Made by a program: the position numbers and the translations under genes
NCBI GenBank assembly: GCA_964551985.1
Contig: CAZKFG010000057.1
Location: forward strand, 1 to 14,519
Origin: CAZKFG01 sp964551985
GTDB taxonomy: Bacteria > Bacillota > Negativicutes > Acidaminococcales > JAISLQ01
Direction of reading: 5' to 3'
DNA length: 14,519 nucleotides
Part shown: positions 1-7,172 of the stretch, piece after piece
Position numbering within the stretch: the first letter of the stretch is position 1
How the letters are laid out: every line of letters starts with the position of its first letter
The notes under the pieces: generated by a model
Databases searched by the model: none
What the model saw: only the letters and a program-made list of their open reading frames with translations
Told to the model about the DNA's origin: nothing

Positions 1-48
1 CTAAATCTATTACTCCTGTTCATCAGATGATTTTACCTAGATCTATTA
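1..48. repeat. Short degenerate direct repeat at left edge
   Basis: Positions 1-12 (CTAAATCTATTA) and 37-48 (CTAGATCTATTA) match at 11 of 12 bases and are offset by 36 bp. The shared core TCTATTA also occurs inside the left arm of the inverted repeat upstream of the sigma-54 operon (2141-2147). The pair could be binding half-sites ahead of the regulator gene, but in DNA this AT-rich a chance match is quite possible. No coding region is visible in 1-188, and no convincing promoter for the regulator was found. Confidence 0.2.
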
Positions 49-188
49 AAGGGTAGTTTTGCTTGGATACTAAATAAATAAAAATAATATTTCTTATATA
101 AATAATATTTAGGTAAAATTTTATATAATATTTATAGTATTATTAAAAAAGATAAAATTATCAATATTTACTAAGGACGGTGTGTTCT

Positions 189-2087
189 ATGGGTAAAGCA
201 GCGATGATATTTCCTGGTTATATAAACCAAGAGCTAAAAAACAAGCTTAAAGAACATGATATAACTTTTTATAGTGCAGACATTCCACAATCGATAAAAA
301 TTGCCAAAGAGTGCGAAGCGCAAGGTGTAGATGTTATAATCAGTAGAGCTGGTCTTGAGGCAGCAATAAAAAAAGCTGTAAACGTTCCTGTAGTTAATTG
401 TGAGGTAACACACGTAGACGTCGTAAATAGTATATTAAGTATTAAAAAAGAAATAGGTTCATCCCTCAAAGAGATGGGCCTTTGTAACTATGCAAGCGTT
501 ACATATGATATACAATACATAGAAAAAATTACCGATATAAAAATAAAACAATTTTGGTACTGGGATGATCCCTTTGATTTGAAAAAATGTCTTATAAAAT
601 GTAAAGACGAAGGTATTGAAGTAGTTTTAGGCGCAAACATGACAATCAAATACGCTAAAGAACTTGGTATGAAAGGATATATGAAGCAAATAGGACAAGA
701 AACTTTAGCACAAGCTATTCAAAAAGCTCAGGAAATAATTACAATACGCCAAAATGATCTAACTTATGCAGAAAAAATAAAAAACATGCTTTCATTTGCT
801 AGAGAAGGTATTTTATTTGTAAATAAAGACAATAAGATAGACTACATTAATCCAAGAGCTATAGAAATACTTGGTAAAAACTATAGTGAATTTATAGGAA
901 AACCTGTTTGTCATATCTTGCCAGGGTGGCTCAATAAAAAAGAGGGGCTATTTTTAGATGAAATTGCAAAAATATCAAATGATAATAAAATTATCTACAA
1001 TCGAGTCCCTGTTAAAGTTGCAAATAGAGACTCTGGCAGTGTAGTAACTTTTACTGAAACTGCCCAGATACAAAAAGTTGAAGAGAAAATAAGAAAATTT
1101 TTACACGATAAAGGATTTGCTGCCAAACATAGCCTAGAGGATATAGTTGGCGAGAGTAAACAAATAAAAGAAAGTATCAAACAGGCAAAACAATATGCAA
1201 AAACAGACTTTACCGTGCTTATAACTGGCGAAACAGGTACTGGTAAAGAATTATTTGCTCACGGCATACATAGAGCCAGCTTGAGGAGCAATCATCCTTT
1301 TGTAGCAATAAACTGTGCTGCACTGCCAGAAAATCTTCTAGAGAGCGAACTTTTCGGTTATGAAGAAGGAGCATTTACTGGTGCAAGAAAAGGTGGTAAG
1401 CCGGGCTATTTTGAACTTGCACACAGAGGAACTATTTTTCTTGATGAAATTGGCGAACTTAAGCTACCATTGCAAGGGAAATTGCTAAGAGTTATCCAAT
1501 CAAAAGAAGTTATGCGCATTGGCGGTGATAGAGTAATACCTGTTGATACAAGGATTATTGCCGCTACTAATTGTGATTTATTAGATTTGGTAAACAAAAA
1601 AAAGTTTCGCAGTGATCTTTATTATAGACTAAATGTACTAAATCTTAATACCTCACCTCTTCGCGTACATAAAGATGATATTGTCATTTTGGCTAAACAT
1701 TTTATCAATAAATTTAAACAAGAGCATAAAGTATACGAAACAGTTGATTATTCTGCTTTTCTAGAAGGTTTGCAACAATATGATTGGCCTGGAAATGTAC
1801 GCGAACTAGAGTGTATGGTTGCTAGATATTGTATCTTATCAGAAACTATTGATTATTCATCAATAAAACAAATTATGTCATATCCAAATGAAAACAAACA
1901 AAATCCTTCTCAATCTAAGTTAGATGATAATATTATGAAAATTAATATTGATACTCTAGATAAAATGACAGATGAAATTTATTCAAAAATATATAAAATG
2001 ACTGACTATAATAAGCTTCAGACTGCAAAAATGCTTGGAATAAATAGGATGACCATATACAAGTGGCTAGAGCGAAAAAAAGAATAG
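189..2087 (+). CDS. Sigma-54-dependent activator with PrpR-type N-terminal sensor, PAS and AAA+ domains
   Basis: A 632-residue enhancer-binding protein that should activate RNA polymerase-sigma-54 promoters by ATP hydrolysis. Residues about 1-190 resemble the PrpR_N (propionate catabolism activator) small-molecule sensor. A PAS domain follows at about 196-300 (reads FAREGILFVNKDNKIDYIN). The AAA+ core at about 318-545 has Walker A GETGTGKE (347-354), the sigma-54 contact loop GAFTGA (394-399), Walker B FLDE (417-420) and the arginine-finger region FRSDLYYRLNV (473-483). A Fis-type helix-turn-helix closes the protein (about 605-629, LQTAKMLGINRMTIYKW). There is no phosphorelay receiver domain, so direct ligand sensing is expected. 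An open GTG at 180 lies only 2 nt after AAGGA (173-177). The ATG at 189, 11 nt after it, is the better start. It sits directly upstream of a -24/-12 promoter, whose operon is its obvious target (inference). The ligand is unknown. Confidence 0.93.
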   Translation: MGKAAMIFPGYINQELKNKLKEHDITFYSADIPQSIKIAKECEAQGVDVIISRAGLEAAIKKAVNVPVVNCEVTHVDVVNSILSIKKEIGSSLKEMGLCNYASVTYDIQYIEKITDIKIKQFWYWDDPFDLKKCLIKCKDEGIEVVLGANMTIKYAKELGMKGYMKQIGQETLAQAIQKAQEIITIRQNDLTYAEKIKNMLSFAREGILFVNKDNKIDYINPRAIEILGKNYSEFIGKPVCHILPGWLNKKEGLFLDEIAKISNDNKIIYNRVPVKVANRDSGSVVTFTETAQIQKVEEKIRKFLHDKGFAAKHSLEDIVGESKQIKESIKQAKQYAKTDFTVLITGETGTGKELFAHGIHRASLRSNHPFVAINCAALPENLLESELFGYEEGAFTGARKGGKPGYFELAHRGTIFLDEIGELKLPLQGKLLRVIQSKEVMRIGGDRVIPVDTRIIAATNCDLLDLVNKKKFRSDLYYRLNVLNLNTSPLRVHKDDIVILAKHFINKFKQEHKVYETVDYSAFLEGLQQYDWPGNVRELECMVARYCILSETIDYSSIKQIMSYPNENKQNPSQSKLDDNIMKINIDTLDKMTDEIYSKIYKMTDYNKLQTAKMLGINRMTIYKWLERKKE

Positions 2088-2094
2088 TTTTTAA

Positions 2095-2135
2095 ATAAAA
2101 AGCACTGCAAAGTTAATTTGTAGTGCTTTTTATTT
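2095..2135 (+). terminator. Rho-independent terminator of the activator gene
   Basis: An 11-bp stem with one G-T pair, AGCACTGCAAA (2101-2111) and TTTGTAGTGCT (2117-2127), encloses a 5-nt loop. It is preceded by an A-rich stretch and followed directly by TTTTTATTT. It starts 13 nt after the activator stop codon. It separates the regulator transcript from the sigma-54 operon. Confidence 0.88.
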
Positions 2136-2138
2136 AAG

Positions 2139-2219
2139 TGTCTATTATTGCTACATAAATTAATCAACTAGATTATCAAAAATTGCTTTGCAAATAGACA
2201 CAATTAATTTGTTAAACAA
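2139..2219 (+). promoter_or_regulatory. Candidate upstream activator region for the sigma-54 activator
   Basis: Several inverted repeats are packed here, about 33-115 bp upstream of the -24 element. They are TGTCTATT (2139-2146) with AATAGACA (2193-2200), a perfect 8-bp pair; TTGC-TTT-GCAA (2183-2193); an imperfect 15-bp palindrome at 2198-2212; and TTGTT-A-AACAA (2209-2219). Enhancer-binding proteins normally bind dyads at this distance, so this is the likely site for the adjacent activator. Which dyad is used cannot be decided from sequence. Confidence 0.5.
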
Positions 2220-2250
2220 GAAAAGTGCCACTATTCCTGCGCTTTACCCA

Positions 2251-2267
2251 TTGGCACAATTATTGCA
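2251..2267 (+). promoter_or_regulatory. Sigma-54 (-24/-12) promoter
   Basis: TTGGCAC-N5-TTGCA matches the sigma-54 consensus. The invariant GG (2253-2254) and GC (2265-2266) are separated by exactly 10 bp. Transcription should start near 2277-2280, about 27 nt before the first operon gene. It lies in the gap after the activator's terminator and drives the plus-strand operon 2306-6799. Confidence 0.92.
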
Positions 2268-2305
2268 TAAAAATATTAGGAAACAAAATATAGGGGGGTA
2301 ATAAT

Positions 2306-3151
2306 ATGAGCATTAAAGAAGAATTAAAAAGATTTTGTTATTGGATGGGAATTGATTATGTCGGGATATCTTCGGTCGATAGGTTAGCTAATTTGCCAAA
2401 AGGACACAGACCAGATGAACTTTTACCTAACGCCAAATCAGTAGTAGTAATGGGGATTAAATTGCCAAAAGCTGTTGTAGCTGTACACAAACGAGTTTTT
2501 AATGGTGAAGCGCCAAGATATCACTTTTTTTCGTATTCACGTTTTGGTTACAGAAAAATAAATGAAGATTTAGATACCGCTGCTTTGCGTCTTGTCGATT
2601 ACATTGAAAAAAAATATGAAAAAATAGCGTATCCAATACCTTCTAGTGAACCAATGGACGAAGAACTTCAAATGGCAGCTATGTCTAACCGTTATGCAGC
2701 CGTATGTGCCGGTCTTGGTCAAATGGGTTGGAGTGGACTTGTAGTTACTCCAAAAGATGGGCCAAGAGTACGCTGGATATCAATTGTAACACAACTTGAA
2801 CTTGAGGCAGATCCTCTCTATGCCGAACAACTTTGTGACCCAACAAAATGTCAGATATGCGTAAAAGTCTGTCCTGTAGGTGCATTAAGCAGTGATGAAA
2901 AAATCAATGTGCAGATTGGTGATTATAAAACCACCTACTCAAAACGCAACAAGCCACTGTGCAGATGCGCAACAAATGGTCTTGTAAAAGGTACCCCTGG
3001 AAGGCTACAAGCCGATATCCCAGAGAAAATGGAAACAATGGACGATTGGTATGCCTTTACTAAAAAAGATGATCCATGGCAAAGAATGGAATTTAATCAC
3101 GGCAACTATTGTCAAAGATGTATGATAGAATGCCCAATCGGTTCAAAGTGA
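2306..3151 (+). CDS. QueG-like double [4Fe-4S] cluster protein, paralog 1
   Basis: A 281-residue cytoplasmic protein resembling the epoxyqueuosine reductase/reductive-dehalogenase Fe-S fold. Residues about 1-170 correspond to the QueG N-terminal (DUF1730-like) region, with DELLPNAKSVVVMG at 37-50 and GLGQMGWSG at 136-144. Ferredoxin-type cysteines follow at 177, 182, 185, 189 (CPVGAL), then C219 and C221, then 269, 272, 276 (CQRCMIECP), enough for two [4Fe-4S] clusters. It lacks QueG's C-terminal extension. By recalled alignment, the QueG VDSAP catalytic-aspartate segment reads IPSSEP (111-116), so tRNA modification is unlikely. A segment at about 203-258 (QIGD...GRLQAD...DW) is shared with the next gene and, as far as I recall, not with QueG. 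It is first in the sigma-54 operon, with an unusual all-G ribosome site (AGGGGGG, 2292-2298). The substrate is unknown; a role in redox or electron transfer is inferred. Confidence 0.75.
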   Translation: MSIKEELKRFCYWMGIDYVGISSVDRLANLPKGHRPDELLPNAKSVVVMGIKLPKAVVAVHKRVFNGEAPRYHFFSYSRFGYRKINEDLDTAALRLVDYIEKKYEKIAYPIPSSEPMDEELQMAAMSNRYAAVCAGLGQMGWSGLVVTPKDGPRVRWISIVTQLELEADPLYAEQLCDPTKCQICVKVCPVGALSSDEKINVQIGDYKTTYSKRNKPLCRCATNGLVKGTPGRLQADIPEKMETMDDWYAFTKKDDPWQRMEFNHGNYCQRCMIECPIGSK

Positions 3152-3161
3152 GGTGTAAAGC

Positions 3162-4001
3162 ATGAGTATAACAGAAAAACTTAAAGATATTGCCTTTACA
3201 AACGGCATGTACTATTTTGGAACAGCGCCAGTCAGCAGATGGAATTACGCTCCAGATGACTTTAAACCACAAGACCTTTTGCCTAATGCCAAATCTGTAA
3301 TAGTAGTAGGCAGACAAATTCCTAAAGGCACTGTACAGGCCAATAATAACTCTTATGATGGTAAACGCCACGGAATTTTTACATATATGATGTTTGGCTA
3401 TGATAAGGTTAGTGACGTTATAGAAAATGCCATTTGGGATATGAATAAATACCTTGAGGATATTGATGCAAAAACATTTATGGTTCCTGCAAGTGTTGGC
3501 AGAGAAGAAGAAGGAATGTTTGGTATGTTTTCCAACAGACACGCAGCGGTCGCTGCAGGACTGGCGGAATTTGGCTACAACGGTGTAGCATTGACTCCTG
3601 ACAATGGTCCAAGGGTGCGTTGGGGCACGCTTATAACAAGTCTTGAGCTTGAATACTCACCTATGCTTTATAATGGCAAGCCTCTTTGTTCACAATGTGG
3701 TCATTGTATAAAAATATGTCCGGTAAACGCAATTGATATGCAAGAAGTATCTTTACAAATAGGAGATAAATTAATTACTTACAAAAAATTAATTAAACCT
3801 GTTTGTCGTACAGCCCAAACAGGACTTGCCAAAGGATCTTCAGGACGATTGCAAGCAGACGTAGAAGGCAAAGTAGAAACTGTATATGATTGGCTTAAAA
3901 TGGTTAAAAACGATGATAAATGGAATAGACGTGAACGTACAGCAGCAATGTGCGGACGTTGCATGATAAGTTGTAAATCAGGAGAACTTGCTGAAACTTA
4001 G
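3162..4001 (+). CDS. QueG-like double [4Fe-4S] cluster protein, paralog 2
   Basis: A 279-residue paralog of the preceding gene, starting 10 nt after its stop with ribosome site GAGGTG. The two are collinear throughout, e.g. LLPNAKSVIVVG (39-50), SNRHAAVAAGL (124-134), GPRVRWGTLIT (149-159) and the SGRLQAD segment (227-233). The first cluster has standard spacing, C176, C179, C182, C186 followed by P. Then come C215 and a last triad C264, C267, C271. In that triad the usual proline after the final cysteine is lysine (CMISCKSG). Where QueG has its catalytic aspartate, this protein appears to read VPASVG (108-113). Tandem duplication followed by divergence suggests a heterodimer or two successive redox roles (inference). 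The exact biochemical function is not recognisable; automated pipelines would probably call it epoxyqueuosine reductase, which I doubt. Confidence 0.75.
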   Translation: MSITEKLKDIAFTNGMYYFGTAPVSRWNYAPDDFKPQDLLPNAKSVIVVGRQIPKGTVQANNNSYDGKRHGIFTYMMFGYDKVSDVIENAIWDMNKYLEDIDAKTFMVPASVGREEEGMFGMFSNRHAAVAAGLAEFGYNGVALTPDNGPRVRWGTLITSLELEYSPMLYNGKPLCSQCGHCIKICPVNAIDMQEVSLQIGDKLITYKKLIKPVCRTAQTGLAKGSSGRLQADVEGKVETVYDWLKMVKNDDKWNRRERTAAMCGRCMISCKSGELAET

Positions 4002-4023
4002 AACATTTAAAGGAGGTATAACT

Positions 4024-4701
4024 TTGAATAAAATAATTAGTTTAGATGAGGCTGTTTCTCATATAAAATCAGGTTCAAGAGTAATGATAGGAGGCTTTGG
4101 TAATATCGGTGTTCCTCATACTATAATTGATAAAATTGCAGAAAATCCTGATAAAATAAAAGATCTTACAATTATAGCGACAGATCTTGGTACGCCAAAT
4201 AAAGGACTCGGAAGACTTGTCCACAACAAGCAAATTAAAAAAACTATAGGTTCTTATTTTTCTTACAATGCTGAAGCTGTAAAAGATTACTTCGAAGGTC
4301 GCCTAGAACTTGAACTTATACCACAAGGCAATCTTGCTGAATGTGTAAGAGCAGGTGGTGCTGGAATAGGAGGTTTTTTTTGTCCGGTTGGTGTTGGTAC
4401 AGATCTTTTCAAAGACGCTGAGACAAGAATAATAGACGGAGAAAAATATGTATTTGTTGAAGCTCTCAAAGCAGATTATGCAATTGTACACGCATATAAG
4501 GCTGATACTATGGGTAATCTTATCTATAATAAAGCAGCACGTAATTTTAATCCAATGATGGCAAGAGCAGGTAAATTTACCATTGCCGAAGTAGAAGAAA
4601 TTGTTGAAGTCGGCGAGCTAGATCCTACAGATATTATTACCCCATTTTTATATGTAAATGCAATTGTCAAAGTTGAAAGGAGAAACCCAAATGACAGGTA
4701 A
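4024..4701 (+). CDS. CoA-transferase subunit A (acetate/acetoacetate or 3-oxoacid type)
   Basis: A 225-residue alpha subunit of a family I CoA-transferase, which moves CoA between an acyl-CoA donor and a free carboxylic acid. The family glycine-rich motif GGFGNIGVP is at 23-31, and LIPQGNLAECVRAGGAGIGGFF covers 98-119 (the oxyanion/CoA side of the AtoD/CtfA/ScoA family). Length matches the usual 215-230. The open frame extends upstream to a TTG at 3988 inside the previous gene. The better start is the TTG at 4024, 7 nt after a perfect AGGAGG (4011-4016), giving MNKIISLDEAV as in homologs. It overlaps the B subunit by 11 nt, implying translational coupling. Substrate specificity cannot be told. 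The neighbours suggest it activates the acid imported by the downstream transporter. Confidence 0.92.
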   Translation: MNKIISLDEAVSHIKSGSRVMIGGFGNIGVPHTIIDKIAENPDKIKDLTIIATDLGTPNKGLGRLVHNKQIKKTIGSYFSYNAEAVKDYFEGRLELELIPQGNLAECVRAGGAGIGGFFCPVGVGTDLFKDAETRIIDGEKYVFVEALKADYAIVHAYKADTMGNLIYNKAARNFNPMMARAGKFTIAEVEEIVEVGELDPTDIITPFLYVNAIVKVERRNPNDR

Positions 4702-5383
4702 AAAAGTTTCTGATGCGTCCACTCTCAACGACCCAATTAAAAATCGTATTGCCGAAAGAGTAGCTCAAGAATTACATGATGGTTATGTTGTAAATCTCGG
4801 GGTGGGTATCCCTACATTAACACCTAAATATATAACTAATGACAAAAAAATATATATACAATCAGAAAATGGCATACTAGGCGTAGGCGGCAGACCTGAG
4901 GCGCATGAAGAAGATCACGATCTTATAGACGCCAGCAGAAATGTAACAACTGTTATACAAGGCGGCTGTTTTTTTGACAGCGCTGATTCGTTTGCTATGA
5001 TAAGAGGAAAGCACGTCGATGCAACAGTTATCGGTGCCCTGCAAATAAGTGAAACCGCAGATATAGCAAACTGGAGCGTACCGTCAAGAGGGCTTTATGG
5101 TGTAGGTGGAGCAATGGACTTGGTATGCGGTTGCAAGCGTGTTATCGCAGCGATGCAACATTGTGATAGAGACGGTAGCCACAAAATACTTGCTAAGTGT
5201 ACCTATCCAGTAACAGCTTTTGGTGTCGTTGATACTGTTGTGACAGAATATGCTACATTTAAATTTAAAGATAACAAAATGTATCTAATAGATCACACTT
5301 CTGATGTCACTATGGAACAGCTGAAAAGTATGACTGGAGCAAAATTTGAAATAGACAAAGCATTTACTATTAGAAAAATATAA
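4691..5383 (+). CDS. CoA-transferase subunit B (acetate/acetoacetate or 3-oxoacid type)
   Basis: A 230-residue beta subunit, partner of the preceding gene. It carries the catalytic motif SENGILG (58-64). The glutamate at residue 59 should form the gamma-glutamyl-CoA intermediate. The upstream GVGIPTL (38-44) is also typical of AtoA/CtfB/ScoB. The true start is the ATG at 4691 (MTGKKVS), 8 nt after AAGGAG (4677-4682) and overlapping subunit A. An in-frame ATG at 4658 is internal to subunit A and lacks a good ribosome site. Length is normal (about 210-230) and all core motifs are intact, so the A-B pair looks functional. Annotation by homology as butyrate-acetoacetate or 3-oxoadipate transferase would be over-specific. 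Confidence 0.92.
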   Translation: MTGKKVSDASTLNDPIKNRIAERVAQELHDGYVVNLGVGIPTLTPKYITNDKKIYIQSENGILGVGGRPEAHEEDHDLIDASRNVTTVIQGGCFFDSADSFAMIRGKHVDATVIGALQISETADIANWSVPSRGLYGVGGAMDLVCGCKRVIAAMQHCDRDGSHKILAKCTYPVTAFGVVDTVVTEYATFKFKDNKMYLIDHTSDVTMEQLKSMTGAKFEIDKAFTIRKI

Positions 5384-5399
5384 ATTTTGGAGGTGCTAA

Positions 5400-6212
5400 A
5401 TGGATTCTCGTTGGTTAAAATTAGGTCTAACCATATTAGTAGGCGTTGTAATACTTTTGATACCAGTGCCAAAAGGTCTTACTGTAGAAGCTTGGAGATT
5501 CTTAGCGCTTTATTTAGCCACCATTGCTGGTATAATGATAAAACCATTCTCCGAATCAGTAGTATTACTTTTAGCTATCAGTATATCCAGTATTTTAATG
5601 AAAAATATAACAACTGTATTGAGTGGTTATGCTAATACAACAACTTGGTTAGTATTTTCGGCATTTATGTTAAGCCAAGCGTTTATTGAAACAGGACTTG
5701 GAAAGCGCATTGCTTATATTCTTTTAAAAAGATTTGGTCGTACTACTTTAGGAGTAGGTTATGTAGGGGCAGCAACAGATTTAGTTCTCAGCCCTGCAAC
5801 TACATCTATTACGGCAAGAACTGGCGGTCTTGTATACCCAATTTTTCGCAGTTTATCTGTCACACTAGACTCTGAACCTGGTGAAACATCAAGACGTATT
5901 GGCTCTTATTTAACCTTATTACTATATTTTGTGAGTGTAACAACAGCTGTAATGTTTATAACTTCACTAGCAACTAATCCTTTACTTGTTACTTTTGCAA
6001 AAGAAATACTACATGTTGAAATAACCTGGTTTCAGTGGGCACAAGCAGCATTTTTGCCAGGATTTATAATTCTTCTCGCTTTACCTTATCTTGTTTACAA
6101 AATTTATCCGCCTGAAATCAAACAAATTAACAATATTGAGCTATCTGAAAAAGGATTAGCCGAGCTAGGTCCAATGAAAACGAAAAAATATTGGCAGTTC
6201 TTTTTATATTAG
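5400..6212 (+). CDS. DASS transporter, N-terminal fragment
   Basis: A 270-residue fragment with hydrophobic segments at about 6-24, 33-48, 52-67, 82-97, 168-190 and 217-234. The first re-entrant hairpin motif is SPATTSITARTGG (131-143). Characterised CitT/VcINDY-type carriers have an SNT triplet there that helps bind sodium; here it is S136-I137-T138. The last seven residues (YWQFFLY) are the out-of-frame tail created after the A6 run. As it stands the product would lack the second half of the substrate site. Confidence 0.8.
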   Translation: MDSRWLKLGLTILVGVVILLIPVPKGLTVEAWRFLALYLATIAGIMIKPFSESVVLLLAISISSILMKNITTVLSGYANTTTWLVFSAFMLSQAFIETGLGKRIAYILLKRFGRTTLGVGYVGAATDLVLSPATTSITARTGGLVYPIFRSLSVTLDSEPGETSRRIGSYLTLLLYFVSVTTAVMFITSLATNPLLVTFAKEILHVEITWFQWAQAAFLPGFIILLALPYLVYKIYPPEIKQINNIELSEKGLAELGPMKTKKYWQFFLY

Positions 6213-6799
6213 CCTTAATCGGCTGGGCTACAGGCAATATTACAAAAATTGATGCTACAGCTATAGCAATAGCCTTTATAACATCTTGTATTGTTACAGG
6301 TGTTGTCTCATGGGATAGTATAGCCGGTGCTAAAAGCGCGTGGAGTACGTACATATGGTATGGCGGCATTATAGGTTTAGCTAGTGGACTTGGCAAATAT
6401 AAAATTTTTTCTTGGCTTAGCGATACCATTGCTCATAACATAAGCTTTGAAGGCTACAGTATGCTTATTGTCCTAACTGTGCTACTTGCCATAAGTGTAG
6501 TATTGCGGTATATTTTTGTCGCCTTAGGATCTTTTGTTCCAAGCATTATACCCGTTCTTTTTACCATTGGTATGCTTGCAGACGTTCCACCAATGCTTCT
6601 TGCGATGATGCTTGGTGCATCGTGTGGATTTGGTAGCATGATAACCCACTACTCTGCTGCATCAGGTCCAGTATTATTCGGCGTAGGATATGTAGACCAG
6701 GCTACATGGTGGAAAACAGGAACGCTACTATGTATTTTCAGTATTATAGTGTATTTTTTTATTGGTCTACCCTATTGGAAATTACTTGGATTGTGGTAA
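6191..6799 (+). CDS. DASS transporter, C-terminal fragment
   Basis: This frame holds the second structural repeat of the transporter, with hydrophobic segments at about 2-14, 23-40, 55-67, 90-113, 117-130 and 176-193 of a 202-residue frame. The second hairpin motif is GASCGFGSMITHYSAASGP (142-160). THY is conserved, but the SN of the usual second SNT motif reads CG (145-146). The TTG at 6191 that opens this frame has no plausible ribosome site. Separate translation is therefore unlikely unless it is coupled to termination at 6212, 22 nt inside the overlap. Confidence 0.75.
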   Translation: MAVLFILALIGWATGNITKIDATAIAIAFITSCIVTGVVSWDSIAGAKSAWSTYIWYGGIIGLASGLGKYKIFSWLSDTIAHNISFEGYSMLIVLTVLLAISVVLRYIFVALGSFVPSIIPVLFTIGMLADVPPMLLAMMLGASCGFGSMITHYSAASGPVLFGVGYVDQATWWKTGTLLCIFSIIVYFFIGLPYWKLLGLW

Positions 6800-7060
6800 C
6801 AATACGCAGATAAACATATTAAAAAGTAATACCAAAACTAATCTAACACTTAAGCATAAAATCAACTTAAACCATCTATTCATATTTTACAATTAAACTA
6901 CAAAAAGGTTGGTAGATAAAACAAAAGAAAAATCATTGTCAATGTTTTCCATAAAAAACTGTATTCAAGCGCTGCTTAAACAAACACAATTATATTAAAA
7001 TAATAAAAAATTGACTTTAACTGGAAAACGACTTAATGTAGCAGAAAAAATACAAAAAGA

Positions 7061-7086
7061 AAAGGCTTGCAGAAATGCAAGCCTTT
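7061..7086 (-). terminator. Terminator of the hsd operon (possibly bidirectional)
   Basis: A perfect 11-bp stem, AAAGGCTTGCA (7061-7071) and TGCAAGCCTTT (7076-7086), has a GAAA tetraloop when read on the plus strand. On the minus strand the hairpin is followed by TCTTTTTGTATTTTTTC, a good U-tract. That fits an end for the leftward hsd transcript, about 250 nt after the hsdR stop. The plus-strand side has only a short T run, so rightward termination would be weaker. Confidence 0.75.
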
Positions 7087-7112
7087 GATAATATTATGTT
7101 TTTATTTGGTGG

Positions 7113-7172
7113 ACTTTAACAGTTCAAAACCGAACTATTAAAGTAAAGCTGTTTTTTACTAAAAGTTACTTT
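7113..7172. repeat. Overlapping, mutually exclusive inverted repeats
   Basis: A 13-bp stem with one mismatch pairs 7113-7125 with 7132-7144 around a 6-nt loop. Part of its right arm can pair instead with downstream sequence: AGTAAA (7142-7147) with TTTACT (7155-7160), or AAAGTAA (7140-7146) with TTACTTT (7166-7172). A T6 run lies at 7152-7157. On the plus strand this resembles a weak terminator with an alternative fold. No downstream plus-strand gene exists for it to control, so it may simply be 3' UTR structure of the convergent transcripts. Confidence 0.4.

Larger units (their letters stand above)
5400..6799 (+). pseudogene. DASS/SLC13 (CitT-like) anion transporter split by a frameshift
   Basis: Two overlapping open frames together encode one divalent-anion:sodium symporter family permease. 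The 5' frame runs 5400-6212 and the 3' frame 6191-6799. Joining them needs a -1 shift at the A6 run 6183-6188. With seven A's instead of six, the sequence would read MKTKKILAVLFILAL without a break, a typical DASS central junction, and give a 466-residue protein of normal family length. Both halves otherwise look under selection, with no other stops. A recent deletion, a sequencing error at the homopolymer, or polymerase/ribosome slippage are all possible. As last gene of the sigma-54 operon, with GGAGG at 5389-5393 6 nt before the ATG, it should import the organic acid used by the CoA-transferase. Confidence 0.85.

Noticed and set aside
1..60. CRISPR-like repetition at the left edge
   Set aside because: Only two imperfect 12-mers 36 bp apart; no further repeats and no cas genes.
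3093..3542. 149-codon minus-strand open frame across the two Fe-S protein genes
   Set aside because: It is antisense to two well-supported genes with clear motifs, and its translation has no recognisable domain.
5387..5635. 82-codon plus-strand open frame at the transporter start
   Set aside because: It overlaps the transporter in another frame. The ribosome site at 5389-5393 serves the ATG at 5400.
7011..7039. TTGACT-N17-TAATGT as a promoter for a small RNA ending at the 7061-7086 hairpin
   Set aside because: The -10 matches only about half the consensus, and the transcript would be roughly 40 nt.
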